Shown here one piece after another: positions 16,994 to 25,518 of a DNA stretch of 64,000 nt. Position 1 is the first letter of the stretch; every line of letters starts with the position of its first letter. Source of the stretch: Bradyrhizobium sp. 4 (GTDB lineage Bacteria; Pseudomonadota; Alphaproteobacteria; Rhizobiales; Xanthobacteraceae). The notes under the pieces were generated by a model that saw only the letters and a list, made by a program, of their open reading frames with translations, was not told the DNA's origin and made no database searches. The DNA is taken from contig NZ_CP064686.1 in the NCBI RefSeq assembly GCF_023100905.1, forward strand, positions 4,154,001 through 4,218,000. The letters run 5' to 3'. A program made the position numbers and the translations under genes.

Positions 16994-17373
16994 GGCACGG
17001 CGATCAGCGCGGCCGCGACGCGCCGCCGTTCGCCGATCATGATGTTGTAGGTGCGCACGGCGGGACCGGTCTGCATCGTATCCAGAACCACCCTCGCCGC
17101 TTTGAGCGCCTGGCGCAGTTCCGCTGGCGGCAGCCAGACCCCGGTTCCGGTGCCGATCAGGAGCGTGTCGATGCTGTTGGCGGACTTAAAGACTCGATCC
17201 AGCGAATAGCGGTCGATCTTCGCGGGGTCCGTTATGTCCCAGGCCCAGATCGCGTCGGGCAGGCAAAGCAGCGATCCCCGATGCGACATGCCGGCAAAGG
17301 CAAAGCCGCCCTTGCCATAGGCTTCGATCGGCGCCGAGCGGGGGAAATGCGGTGCGTTGGGATCGCCGGCCAT
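16990..17373 (-). CDS. Mth938-like domain protein, NDUFAF3 family
   Basis: A protein of 127 residues with the Mth938 (DUF498) fold: 'APIEAYGKGGFAFAGMSHRG' at the start, 'LLIGTGTGVWLPPAELRQAL' in the middle and 'VVLDTMQTGPAVRTYNIMIG' near the end. The mitochondrial member NDUFAF3 is a complex I assembly factor. The gene follows secF by 60 bases on the same strand and overlaps the NDUFAF6-type gene by 4 bases. A role in complex I assembly is inference from family membership and from the pairing. Confidence 0.82.
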   Translation of the reverse strand: MAGDPNAPHFPRSAPIEAYGKGGFAFAGMSHRGSLLCLPDAIWAWDITDPAKIDRYSLDRVFKSANSIDTLLIGTGTGVWLPPAELRQALKAARVVLDTMQTGPAVRTYNIMIGERRRVAAALIAVP

Positions 17374-17433
17374 GAGCTTCGTCCGAATGAGCTTACTGCC
17401 CTCGCAAACTCCTGCGAGGGCATGCGGTTCGGA

Positions 17434-18453
17434 TCATGCCTTGCTTTTCTTCGCCGGCGTAGCCTTATCGACCGCATCTTCGCGATGCTCGCCGACGCCG
17501 AGATAGATCAGGATCGGGGCTGCAATGAAGATCGAGGTATACGTGCCGACCAGCACCACGCCGAACATCATCACCGCGGTGAAGCTGTGGATGGCATGGC
17601 CGCCGAACAGCAGCAGCGCCAGCAGCGCCAGCGTCACGGTGAAATGGGTGATGATCGAGCGCGACAGCGTCGAGTTGATTGATTCGTTGAGAAGCTGCGG
17701 CATCGGCATCTTCTTGTAGCGCCGCAGCATTTCACGGATGCGGTCGTAGATGACGACGGTGTCGTTGAGCGAATAGCCCAAAATAGTCAGAAGCGCCGCG
17801 ATGCTGGTCAGGTCGAAATCGACTTGGCTGATCGACATGAAGCCGATCGTCAGCACGATGTCGTGCACGTTGGCGATCATGGCCCCGAGCGCGAACTGCC
17901 ACTCGAAGCGGAACCAGAGGTAGACCAGGATCGAGACGATCGCCAGCATCAGGCCGAGCATGCCGTAGGCCAGCAGCTCGCCGGAGACGCGCGGTCCCAC
18001 CACCTCGACGCGGCGATAGTCGACGGAATCGCCAAGCGCGGTGCGGACCTTCTGCACGGCCTCCTGCTGTGCGGCGTCGCCGCCCGGCTGCTCCGCCACG
18101 CGGATCAGGACGTCCGCGGGGCCGCCGAATTGCTGCAACTGGACTTCGCCGAGACGCAGGCCATCCAACGTCGTACGCATCGCCGCAATATCGGCGGTGC
18201 CAGACTTGGCCTGCACCTCCAGCAGCGTGCCGCCGCGGAAGTCGATGCCGAAATTCAGTCCATGGGTGAAGAACAGCGTGATCGCGACGATCGACAGCGC
18301 CGCCGAGATCGGGAAACTGATCCGGCGAAACCGCGTGAAGTCGAAATGAGTATCGTCGGGGACGATGCGCAGCGACGGCAGCCAGCCGAATGCCGCAACC
18401 ACGGTGAGGATGGCAATGAGGACGCCGAGCCCGATGAGAACGGTGTGATTCAC
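17434..18453 (-). CDS. secF: Protein translocase subunit SecF
   Basis: A membrane protein of 339 residues, partner of SecD in proton-driven late steps of Sec export. It has an N-terminal membrane span, the 'FFTHGLNFGIDFRGGTLLEV' segment (conserved FGIDFxGG), a periplasmic domain of about 100 residues, and five more spans. 'LTILGYSLNDTVVIYDRIRE' (the D.VVIYDR.RE motif) lies in the distal half. A Lys-rich tail ends the protein. It begins 10 bases after the secD stop. An extra N-terminal span precedes the usual SecF start, as in other Rhizobiales. Confidence 0.97.
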   Translation of the reverse strand: MNHTVLIGLGVLIAILTVVAAFGWLPSLRIVPDDTHFDFTRFRRISFPISAALSIVAITLFFTHGLNFGIDFRGGTLLEVQAKSGTADIAAMRTTLDGLRLGEVQLQQFGGPADVLIRVAEQPGGDAAQQEAVQKVRTALGDSVDYRRVEVVGPRVSGELLAYGMLGLMLAIVSILVYLWFRFEWQFALGAMIANVHDIVLTIGFMSISQVDFDLTSIAALLTILGYSLNDTVVIYDRIREMLRRYKKMPMPQLLNESINSTLSRSIITHFTVTLALLALLLFGGHAIHSFTAVMMFGVVLVGTYTSIFIAAPILIYLGVGEHREDAVDKATPAKKSKA

Positions 18454-18463
18454 GATCAGGCTC

Positions 18464-20068
18464 CTAGATCGGCACGCTCTGCGGCCGCTTCCACCGCACC
18501 CACCAGGCCACGATCAGCCGGGTCAGGGTGAAGGCGGTGAACACCGTGGTGATGATGCCGATTCCGAGCGTCACGGCGAAGCCGCGCACCGGACCGGTGC
18601 CGATGTAGAACAGCACCGCGGCGGCAATGAAAGTGGTGATGTTGGAATCGAGGATGGTCGCAAGCGCCCGCTTGAAGCCGGCGTCGATCGCCGAGATCGC
18701 GTTGCGACCACCACGCAATTCCTCGCGGATGCGCTCGTAGATCAGCACGTTGGAATCGACCGCGATGCCGACGGTGAGCACGATGCCGGCGATGCCGGGC
18801 AGCGTCAGCGTGGCGTTGAGCAGCGACAACAGGCCGAAGATCATGGCCACATTGATGGCCACCGCGATGTTGGCGAACACGCCGAACAGCCGGTAGGTCA
18901 AGAGCATGAAGATGATCACCAGGATCGAGCCGACATAGGCGGCGAGCTCGCCCTTCTCGATCGAGTCCTGGCCGAGGCCCGGACCGACGGTGCGCTCCTC
19001 GACCACCGTGAGCGGTGCCGGCAGCGCGCCGGCGCGCAGCAGGATCGCGAGATCGTTGGCCGATTGCACGGTGAAACTGCCGGAGATCTGGCCCTGTCCG
19101 CCAGTGATCGGTTCGCGGATCACGGGAGCCGAGATGACCTTGTTGTCGAGCACGATCGCAAAAGGCAGCCCGACGTTCTCTTGGGTGGCCTGCGAGAACT
19201 TGCGCGCTCCTGAGGTATTGAACTTGAAGCTGACGACGGGTTCGCTCGTGCGCTGGTCGAAGCTCGCCTGGGCATCGGTCAGATCGCCGCCGGCGACCAG
19301 CACCTGCTTCTTGACCACATAGGGTGTGGGCGGCGGCGACGCGCTCATCAGAAGCTCGGATTCCGGCGGCAAACGTCCCTGCTGCGCCTGATCGGGCGGC
19401 ACAGACGTATCGACCATGCGGAATTCCATCTTCGCGGTCTTGCCCAGCAATTCCTTCAGACGAGTCGGGTCCTGGAGGCCGGGGACCTGTACCAGGATGC
19501 GGTCGTTGCCCTGGCGCTGGATGACGGGCTCGACGGTGCCGAGCTCGTTGACGCGGCGTTCGACGATCTGGATCGACTGCTCGATGGTCTTGCGCATGCG
19601 GTCGAGCATCGCGGCCTGCGGGATGGTGAGGCGGATCACGCCGCCGCCGGCGTCAGTGACATCCAGGTCGCGCTGACCGCTGGATCCGACCAGTCCGCCC
19701 AGCGGCTGGGACAGCTCGCGCAGCTTGGCGAGCGCAGGCTGCAGGTCGGATTCCTTGGTGATCCGCACCTCGGCCGCGTCGTTGCGCACGGTGACGCCGC
19801 CGGTGAAGCCGATCTTGGCATCGCGCAGCGTCCGGCGAACATCGTCGCGGACCTGGTCGAGCCTCTCTTTCTTCACATAGTTGCCGTCCACCTCGAGCAG
19901 CAGATAGGAGCCGCCCTGGAGATCGAGGCCGAGCACGAGCCGACGCTGCGCCCAGGCGGGCCAGGTCTTGACCTGCGCTTCCGGAAAGAAGTTCGGGACC
20001 GCGCAGAGGCACACGATCAGCGCCGTCAGGATAATCCCGAGCGCCTTCCACCGCGTGAAATACAACAT
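18464..20068 (-). CDS. secD: Protein translocase subunit SecD
   Basis: A membrane protein of 534 residues. The N-terminal span (about 9-28) is followed by 'RRLVLGLDLQGGSYLLLEVD', the conserved GLDLxGG start of the periplasmic P1 domain, and 'VNELGTVEPVIQRQGNDRIL'. The C-terminal third holds five spans with 'IAVDSNVLIYERIREELR', the proton-relay D and the Y.RIRE signature shared with SecF. The order is yajC-secD-secF on the minus strand with gaps of 47 and 10 bases, so the three are one operon. Confidence 0.97.
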   Translation of the reverse strand: MLYFTRWKALGIILTALIVCLCAVPNFFPEAQVKTWPAWAQRRLVLGLDLQGGSYLLLEVDGNYVKKERLDQVRDDVRRTLRDAKIGFTGGVTVRNDAAEVRITKESDLQPALAKLRELSQPLGGLVGSSGQRDLDVTDAGGGVIRLTIPQAAMLDRMRKTIEQSIQIVERRVNELGTVEPVIQRQGNDRILVQVPGLQDPTRLKELLGKTAKMEFRMVDTSVPPDQAQQGRLPPESELLMSASPPPTPYVVKKQVLVAGGDLTDAQASFDQRTSEPVVSFKFNTSGARKFSQATQENVGLPFAIVLDNKVISAPVIREPITGGQGQISGSFTVQSANDLAILLRAGALPAPLTVVEERTVGPGLGQDSIEKGELAAYVGSILVIIFMLLTYRLFGVFANIAVAINVAMIFGLLSLLNATLTLPGIAGIVLTVGIAVDSNVLIYERIREELRGGRNAISAIDAGFKRALATILDSNITTFIAAAVLFYIGTGPVRGFAVTLGIGIITTVFTAFTLTRLIVAWWVRWKRPQSVPI

Positions 20069-20115
20069 CGACTGGACCTGTCAGATCAGGGGATTTCAGA
20101 GACTCGCGGAAGCGC

Positions 20116-20493
20116 TCACTTCGCCGCGGCGTCGTCCTTGGCGCTATCCTTGGCGCTTTCCTTGGATTCCTTGGCCGGCTCGCCCTTGGCGCGCACGCCA
20201 GAGACCATCGAGCGCATCTGCCGCACGCGCACACCATCGGCGATCTCGAACTCGATCTGGTCGTCGTCGACGACCTTGGTGACCTTGCCGACGAGGCCGC
20301 CCGAGGTCACGACGGTGTCGCCGCGGCGGATGTTCTTCACGAGGTCGGCGTGGTCACGGACCTTCTTCTGCTGCGGACGCAGAATCAGGAAGTACATGAT
20401 CACGAAGATCAGGGCGAACGGCAGCAGCGACATCAACATGCCACTGGTGTCGCCGGCGCCCGCAGCCTGGGCATACGCAGGGGTAATCAGCAT
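20116..20493 (-). CDS. yajC: Sec accessory protein YajC
   Basis: A protein of 125 residues. The single N-terminal span (about 20-40) runs into 'YFLILRPQQKKVRDHADLVK', the YajC signature, then a small beta domain 'GDTVVTSGGLVGKVTKVVDD'. A Lys/Asp/Ala-rich tail ('KESKESAKDSAKDDAAAK') extends the usual length by about 20 residues. YajC associates with SecDF in the inner membrane. It is the first gene of the yajC-secD-secF operon and is divergent from the DUF815 ATPase gene. Confidence 0.96.
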   Translation of the reverse strand: MLITPAYAQAAGAGDTSGMLMSLLPFALIFVIMYFLILRPQQKKVRDHADLVKNIRRGDTVVTSGGLVGKVTKVVDDDQIEFEIADGVRVRQMRSMVSGVRAKGEPAKESKESAKDSAKDDAAAK

Positions 20494-20673
20494 TCGGACG
20501 ATCCTCGTGAGAACGGGGGAAAACCGGTCAGGCCCAAATGGCGACCGGTTCGGTCAAATTCGCGCGGACTATAGCGGCCATTGCCCCAATTGCAACGCCG
20601 CCAGACCGCCCTTTTAGCCACCTTGCGGCGCGCGCTCAGGCCCGATAAGGCTGCATTCTCAGGAACTTCGGAC

Positions 20674-21702
20674 ATGCCCCAAAAACCAAGCAAAAGCCCG
20701 GCCGGCAAAGGCCCCCGTACCCCTGCCACGAAGCCAGCCCGCGTCGCGGCAAAACGTCCCAAGGCCGCCCTCAAAGCGGCTTCCAAGACGACTTCCAAGG
20801 CGACTTCCAAGACAACTTCGAAGGCCGGCCAAAGCGTCTCCCAGGAGCGCATGGTTCGCGCGCTGGAGACGATCGCGGCGCACCTCTCCGCTCAAGGCAA
20901 GCCCGCCGTCGAACGCGAGTCGTTCAAGCAGGCGGATGCTTTCGTCTGGCATCCGGACGGCCGCCTTGCGGCGGTGCCGCGGGTCAGCCGCGTCGAACTG
21001 TTCCTGCTCAAGGGCGTCGACCGAATGCGCGACATCCTGATGGAGAACACCGAGCGCTTCGCCAACGGATTGCCCGCCAACAACGCATTGCTCTGGGGCG
21101 CGCGCGGCATGGGCAAGTCGTCGCTCGTGAAGGCGGCGCATGCCAGCATCAACGCGGAGCGCAAACCGGCCGACAGACTGAAGCTGATCGAGATTCATCG
21201 CGAGGACATCGAGAGCCTGCCGGCGCTGATGGAGCAGCTTCGCGCCTCGTCCTTCCGCTTCATCGTGTTCTGCGACGACCTCTCCTTCGACGGCAATGAT
21301 GCGTCCTACAAATCGCTCAAGGCGGTGCTCGAAGGTGGCATCGAGGGTCGGCCGGAGAACGTCATCCTCTACGCCACCTCCAACCGCCGCCATCTGCTGG
21401 CGCGCGAGATGATCGAGAACGAGCGCTCGACCGCGATCAATCCCGGCGAAGCCGTCGAGGAGAAGGTCTCGCTGTCGGATCGCTTTGGTCTCTGGCTCGG
21501 CTTCCACCGCTGCAGCCAGGACGAATATCTCGCCATGGTGCGGGGCTATTGCAGCCATTTCGGCGTCAAGGTCGACGACGACGCGCTGGAGCGCGAGGCC
21601 CTTGAATGGTCGACGACGCGCGGCTCGCGCTCGGGCCGCGTCGCCTGGCAGTTCGTGCAGGAGCTTGCGGGACGGCTTGGCGTGAAGCTGACGGCGACGT
21701 AG
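20674..21702 (+). CDS. DUF815 AAA-type ATPase
   Basis: A protein of 342 residues. A low-complexity Lys/Ala/Thr/Ser N-terminus (1-55), with repeated 'TTSK' units coded by a nine-base repeat near 20785-20826, precedes the ATPase. The Walker A motif is 'LLWGARGMGKSSLVKAAH', Walker B 'FIVFCDDLSFD', and the arginine-rich C-terminus is 'WSTTRGSRSGRVAWQFV'. 'LWGARGMGKSS' and 'ILYATSNRRHLLARE' are typical DUF815 segments. The family has no agreed function. The ATG at 20674 was chosen because upstream codons are unlike the family. It is divergent from yajC. Confidence 0.88.
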   Translation: MPQKPSKSPAGKGPRTPATKPARVAAKRPKAALKAASKTTSKATSKTTSKAGQSVSQERMVRALETIAAHLSAQGKPAVERESFKQADAFVWHPDGRLAAVPRVSRVELFLLKGVDRMRDILMENTERFANGLPANNALLWGARGMGKSSLVKAAHASINAERKPADRLKLIEIHREDIESLPALMEQLRASSFRFIVFCDDLSFDGNDASYKSLKAVLEGGIEGRPENVILYATSNRRHLLAREMIENERSTAINPGEAVEEKVSLSDRFGLWLGFHRCSQDEYLAMVRGYCSHFGVKVDDDALEREALEWSTTRGSRSGRVAWQFVQELAGRLGVKLTAT

Positions 21703-21725
21703 CAAGCTGCCGCCACTTCCCTGAC

Positions 21726-21828
21726 TGTCATTCCCCGCGCAGGCGGGGAATCCAGTATTCCGGAGACGGTTTTGATCGATCGAGACGCTGCGGCGTACTG
21801 GGTCGCCCGGTCGAGCCGGGCGACGACA
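21726..21828. repeat. REP-like palindromic repeat, copy 1
   Basis: Starts TGTCATTCCCCGCG and contains CCCCGCGCAGGCGGGG, then 'ATCCAGTATTCCGGAGACG', then a second stem TCGCCCGG/CCGGGCGA near the end. The left half matches the element at 27388-27509. It lies between two convergent genes and may double as a terminator for both. Confidence 0.75.
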
Positions 21829-21863
21829 CCGCGTTTGTGGCGATGGCGCGCCCTATTTCAAGC

Positions 21864-23255
21864 TCACGCCCCGTTCAGGAATTGAAGCGGGTCAACCGGG
21901 CTCGATCCCTTACGGATCTCGAAGTGGAGCTGCGGCGACGCCACCTCCCCGGATTGACCCGACTTGGCAATGACCTGGCCGCGCTTGATGGTATCGCCGC
22001 GCTTCACCATCAGCTCACTCGCATGGGCATATGCGGTGACGTAGCCGTTGGAGTGCCGAACCAGGACGAGATTGCCGTAACCTTTCAGCTCGTTGCCGGA
22101 ATAGGCAACGACACCGTCTTCAGCCGCCTTGACCGGCGTACCCTCGGGCACCGCGAGATTGATGCCGTCGTTGGACTTGCCATTGGTCTTGGCGCCGTAG
22201 CTCGTGACCACCTTGCCGCGCACCGGCCAGCGGAAAGTCGGCAGCGCGCTGGTGGTCTCCGCAGCTTTCGCCGGAGCCTCCGCGGCCTTGTCTTCCACAT
22301 TCGCCGTGGCCTGGGCCAGGCGCGCGCTCTGCACCGGCGCGGCGACGGCCGCCATCTTGGTGGCGGGCGCAGGGGCGGCCGCAACGGGCTGCAGCGTCCC
22401 CACAACGGGAGCGGCTCCGACCGGAGCCGCGGCAAGCGGTGCCGCGACAGCTGCGGTCTTGGCGCCGGGCACGGCCAGCCTGGCGCCGAGCTTGAGTTTT
22501 GCAGAGGGATCGAGGCCGTTGGCGCGGGCCAGTTCGGCCGCCGAGATGTGGTTCTTGCGGGCAATGCTGGCGAGCGTGTCGCCGTGGTTCACGAAGTGCG
22601 TGCTCGACGGCGCGGCAACGGCCGCAACCGGCCTCGCAGCAGGCGCCAGCGCGGGGGCAGCGGCAACGGGAGCCATGAGCGGCGCGGGCGCAGCGGCCGT
22701 AGCCTGGTGCGGAATGATCAGTTGCTGGCCGGGCGAGAGCGCGCGCGGCCCCTTATAGCCGTTGGCGGCAAGAATCGCCTGTGGCGTGACGCGATAGCGT
22801 TTGGCAAGCAGGTCGAGCGTATCGCTGGTGCCGACGATGATCTTGGTTCCACCGACCGGCTGGGCGGCTGCAACCGAGCGCGGCGGCACGGTGGCCGTGG
22901 TCTCCAGATGCGGCTGCGCCGGGGGTGCGTAGGACCCGACACCCCGGCCGCCTCCGGACACGCCGCCTGCCGCAACGGGGTAGGATTGCGGCGCGGACAC
23001 CGCCGGCGGCAAAGGCTGCGACTGATAATAACCGGGCTGCGTCTGCGGCCGCGAATATTGCGGCAACTCACGCTGCGGCGGCGGTGCCTGCTGCACCGAA
23101 CCGGTCGATTCCTGCGCAAAGGGATTGGAGAAGTTCGACTGGGACATGCGCGACGACATGTCGGCGCTGCACCCTGCGAAGCTGAAGGAGATCAGCGCCA
23201 GCACCGCGACCTGCGGCACACGGCGCGAGTAAAGCAACTCGGCGGCAACGGACAT
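21864..23255 (-). CDS. NlpD-like LysM/LytM lipoprotein, degenerate M23 domain
   Basis: A protein of 463 residues. Lipoprotein signal with acylated Cys29 ('SFSFAGC'), a Pro/Gln-rich linker, LysM domains at about 138-182 and 219-263, an Ala-rich linker, and a LytM (M23) domain at 341-463. Three zinc-site positions are replaced: 'SNDGIN' stands where active enzymes have HxGxD, and 'SPQLHFE' where they have HLHFE. 'GNELKGYGNLVLVRH' is close to E. coli NlpD. NlpD/DipM-type proteins do not cut peptidoglycan but activate amidases in division, so that role is likely. It follows pcm on the same strand, as in surE-pcm-nlpD. Confidence 0.9.
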   Translation of the reverse strand: MSVAAELLYSRRVPQVAVLALISFSFAGCSADMSSRMSQSNFSNPFAQESTGSVQQAPPPQRELPQYSRPQTQPGYYQSQPLPPAVSAPQSYPVAAGGVSGGGRGVGSYAPPAQPHLETTATVPPRSVAAAQPVGGTKIIVGTSDTLDLLAKRYRVTPQAILAANGYKGPRALSPGQQLIIPHQATAAAPAPLMAPVAAAPALAPAARPVAAVAAPSSTHFVNHGDTLASIARKNHISAAELARANGLDPSAKLKLGARLAVPGAKTAAVAAPLAAAPVGAAPVVGTLQPVAAAPAPATKMAAVAAPVQSARLAQATANVEDKAAEAPAKAAETTSALPTFRWPVRGKVVTSYGAKTNGKSNDGINLAVPEGTPVKAAEDGVVAYSGNELKGYGNLVLVRHSNGYVTAYAHASELMVKRGDTIKRGQVIAKSGQSGEVASPQLHFEIRKGSSPVDPLQFLNGA

Positions 23256-23364
23256 GGTTACTCACTCGTACGCAACAGAACTGGTGTTTTAAGTAAACAC
23301 GCGCCGAGTAAATAACGGCTTAACCCTCCCAATAAGATGTTGGCAGCACAGCCAATCCGGAAAT

Positions 23365-24015
23365 CTACAGCTCCCGCGCCACACCGGGCAGCGCCGGCAC
23401 GAACCGGACCTCGACAAGTTCCTTGCGCTCGATCCCGGCTTCGGTCCGGCTCAGACGGATTAGCGTCTGCACCCCCTGATGCGGGCCGACGGGCGCGATC
23501 AGGATGCCGCCCACCTCCAGCCGCTCGACCAGGTTGTCCGGGAGCTGCTCCATCGCGGCCGTGACGATGATGCGGTCGAACGGGCCGATATTGGGGGGCA
23601 GATTGAGTCCGTCGCCCAGCATCACCTCGACGTTGTGATAGTTGAGCTTTTCAAGCCTGATACGGGCGGCATCCGCCAGCTTGCGGTAACGCTCGACCGT
23701 CAGCACCTGACCGGCGAGCCGCGACAACACCGCCGCCTGGTAGCCCGAGCCGGCGCCGATCTCGAGCACGCGGTGCTTCTTCTGAAGCTGGAGCTGCTCG
23801 GTCATGTAGGCGACGACGAAGGGCTGGCTGATGGTCTGCCCGCAGGCGATCGGCAGCGCGCTGTCGCGATAGGCGCCGTCGCGATCGGCGTCGTCGACGA
23901 ATTGATCGCGCGGCACCTCCTCCATGGTCCGCAGGACCGCCTGGTCGCTGATGCCCCGACGCCTCAGCGTGAGCTGAAACATCATCTTTTCCGGCGGGTG
24001 CTGATGGGAGGTCAT
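23365..24015 (-). CDS. pcm: Protein-L-isoaspartate O-methyltransferase
   Basis: A protein of 216 residues that methylates L-isoaspartyl residues of aged proteins with SAM to start repair. The SAM-binding motif I is 'HRVLEIGAGSGYQAAVLSRL' at about 79-98; 'ALPIACGQTISQPFVVAYMT' is the PCMT substrate signature; 'GDGLNLPPNIGPFDRIIVTA' is motif II. The ATG at 24015 gives the family length; the frame extends upstream without family residues. It lies upstream of the nlpD-like gene on the same strand. A receiver protein on the plus strand separates it from surE. Confidence 0.95.
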   Translation of the reverse strand: MTSHQHPPEKMMFQLTLRRRGISDQAVLRTMEEVPRDQFVDDADRDGAYRDSALPIACGQTISQPFVVAYMTEQLQLQKKHRVLEIGAGSGYQAAVLSRLAGQVLTVERYRKLADAARIRLEKLNYHNVEVMLGDGLNLPPNIGPFDRIIVTAAMEQLPDNLVERLEVGGILIAPVGPHQGVQTLIRLSRTEAGIERKELVEVRFVPALPGVAREL

Positions 24016-24239
24016 TGCCTGCTTGTGCTGTCTTTGCGGTCCGGGATGCCAACCTGGGGCGCGAGATTCTTGTTCCGGCTCAGGGAACCCATGATAGGCT
24101 TCGGATGGCGTAGTTGACCACAAATTGGCTTGCAACGGGCGAGCCGCGATGGCCATTTCAGGCATCCGTTCGTCGAAACGCGCATTGCGTCGATTCATGT
24201 TATCTGCGAACGTTTTTGGCGATGGGCAAGGACTCGACC

Positions 24240-24611
24240 ATGACTGCGACGGGGCTTACCGGCCGCTCTGTATTCCTCGTGGAAGACGAGGTGATGATCA
24301 GGATGATGGTCGCGGACATGCTCGAAGAGCTTGGCTACAAGATCGCAGCCGAGGCTGGCGACATCACCGAAGCCATGCGGCTCGCCCAGGCAACCGAGTT
24401 CGACATCGCCATTCTCGACGTCAACGTCAACGGCAAGGTCATCTCGCCGGTCGCCGATGTCATCAAGGCGAAGGGCTGCCCGTTCATCTTCGCCACCGGA
24501 TACGGCTCCTCCGGCCTGCCCGAGCAGTACCGCGATCGGCCGGCGCTTCAGAAGCCGTTTCAGCTCGACGCCCTCGGCAAGACCATCGAAGCCGCTCTTC
24601 GCGGCGGCTAG
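24240..24611 (+). CDS. Stand-alone response-regulator receiver
   Basis: A protein of 123 residues consisting of one receiver domain. Acidic pocket 'LVEDEVMIRMM', phosphoacceptor Asp in 'DIAILDVNVNGK' and conserved Lys in 'ALQKPFQ' are all present; no output domain follows. The ATG at 24240 has 'AAGGA' seven bases before it; an ATG at 24222 adds six residues. No kinase gene is next to it. It is transcribed opposite to pcm and surE, so it is an insertion in an otherwise colinear group. It probably works as a phosphotransfer or competitor protein, which is inference. Confidence 0.88.
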   Translation: MTATGLTGRSVFLVEDEVMIRMMVADMLEELGYKIAAEAGDITEAMRLAQATEFDIAILDVNVNGKVISPVADVIKAKGCPFIFATGYGSSGLPEQYRDRPALQKPFQLDALGKTIEAALRGG

Positions 24612-24629
24612 GCCGCGTTCGAGGTCGGA

Positions 24630-24660
24630 TTACTTCAGCGTCGGACTTACTTCAGCGTCG
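24630..24660. repeat. Tandem duplication at the surE 3' end
   Basis: TTACTTCAGCGTCG occurs at 24630-24643 and 24647-24660 in a 17-base unit. The right copy encodes the last codons and stop of surE; the left copy is a non-coding duplicate directly after the stop. Confidence 0.8.
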
Positions 24661-25414
24661 CACTCAGCGCCTCCGAAAACCCCTCGTTGGTCCGGTCGAG
24701 CCTGAGCGGCGTGACGGAGACGTAGCGCTCGCGCAGCGCCGCGAGATCGGTGCCGTCGGCCGGCGTATCCATCATCGCGGTGCGCTCAAAGCCGATCCAG
24801 AAATAGGGATTGCCACGGCCGTCCCTGCGCTCGTCGATCTTGAGGAACCCGAGATTGCGCTTGCCCTGCCGCGTCACCCGAATGCCCAGCACATCCTCCG
24901 GCGCGCAGGCCGGGAAGTTGACGTTGATCACCGTGTCCTTCGGGATGCCGGCCGCGATCACCTTGCGCAGGATGTCGGGCCCGAATTTGCGCGCAGTGTC
25001 CCATAGCGGCCGGTCGCGGGTCTCGACGCTGAACTCCTGCGACAGGGCGAAGGACGGCAGCCCCAAAATGGTTCCCTCCAGCGCGCCGGCGATCGTGCCG
25101 GAATAGACCACGTCTTCGGCGACGTTGCGGCCCTTGTTGACGCCGGACAGCACGACATCGGGCAGCTTGGCGCCGAGGATGTGGCGCGCGCCCATGATGA
25201 CGCAGTCGGTCGGCGTGCCGCGCACCGCGAAATGCCGCGGACCCACCTCGCGCAGGCGCAGCGGATCGTTCAGCGACAGCGAATGCGACACGCCGGACTG
25301 GTCGAGCTCAGGCGCGACAACCCAGACGTCATCGGACAATGCGCGCGCGATCTCCTCCAGGACCTTGAGGCCGGGGGCGTGGATGCCGTCGTCATTGGTG
25401 CAGAGAATGCGCAT
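24647..25414 (-). CDS. surE: 5'/3'-nucleotidase SurE
   Basis: A protein of 255 residues that dephosphorylates nucleoside monophosphates with a divalent metal. 'MRILCTNDDGIHAPGL' carries the DD metal ligands at 8-9, 'APELDQSGVSHS' the Ser/Asn site, 'RGTPTDCV' and 'LSGVNKGRNVAEDVVYSGTI' the rest of the family signature. The ATG at 25414 matches the standard SurE start; the open frame runs far upstream but without family sequence. surE, pcm and nlpD occur together here as in many proteobacteria, apart from the inserted receiver gene. Confidence 0.96.
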   Translation of the reverse strand: MRILCTNDDGIHAPGLKVLEEIARALSDDVWVVAPELDQSGVSHSLSLNDPLRLREVGPRHFAVRGTPTDCVIMGARHILGAKLPDVVLSGVNKGRNVAEDVVYSGTIAGALEGTILGLPSFALSQEFSVETRDRPLWDTARKFGPDILRKVIAAGIPKDTVINVNFPACAPEDVLGIRVTRQGKRNLGFLKIDERRDGRGNPYFWIGFERTAMMDTPADGTDLAALRERYVSVTPLRLDRTNEGFSEALSATLK

Positions 25415-25518
25415 GCGAAAGGTCGATTCCTGAAGCGGGGTCTGAGCCGTCTTATCCGGCCGGGGCCGATCAGGCAAACCGGCCGAATGGGGCCGGCAGC
25501 CGGTTGCCGGCGGGCCGG

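Noticed and set aside
21606..23315. Plus-strand open frame of 569 codons
   Set aside because: Antisense to the nlpD-like gene; Arg/Gly/His-rich and without family features.
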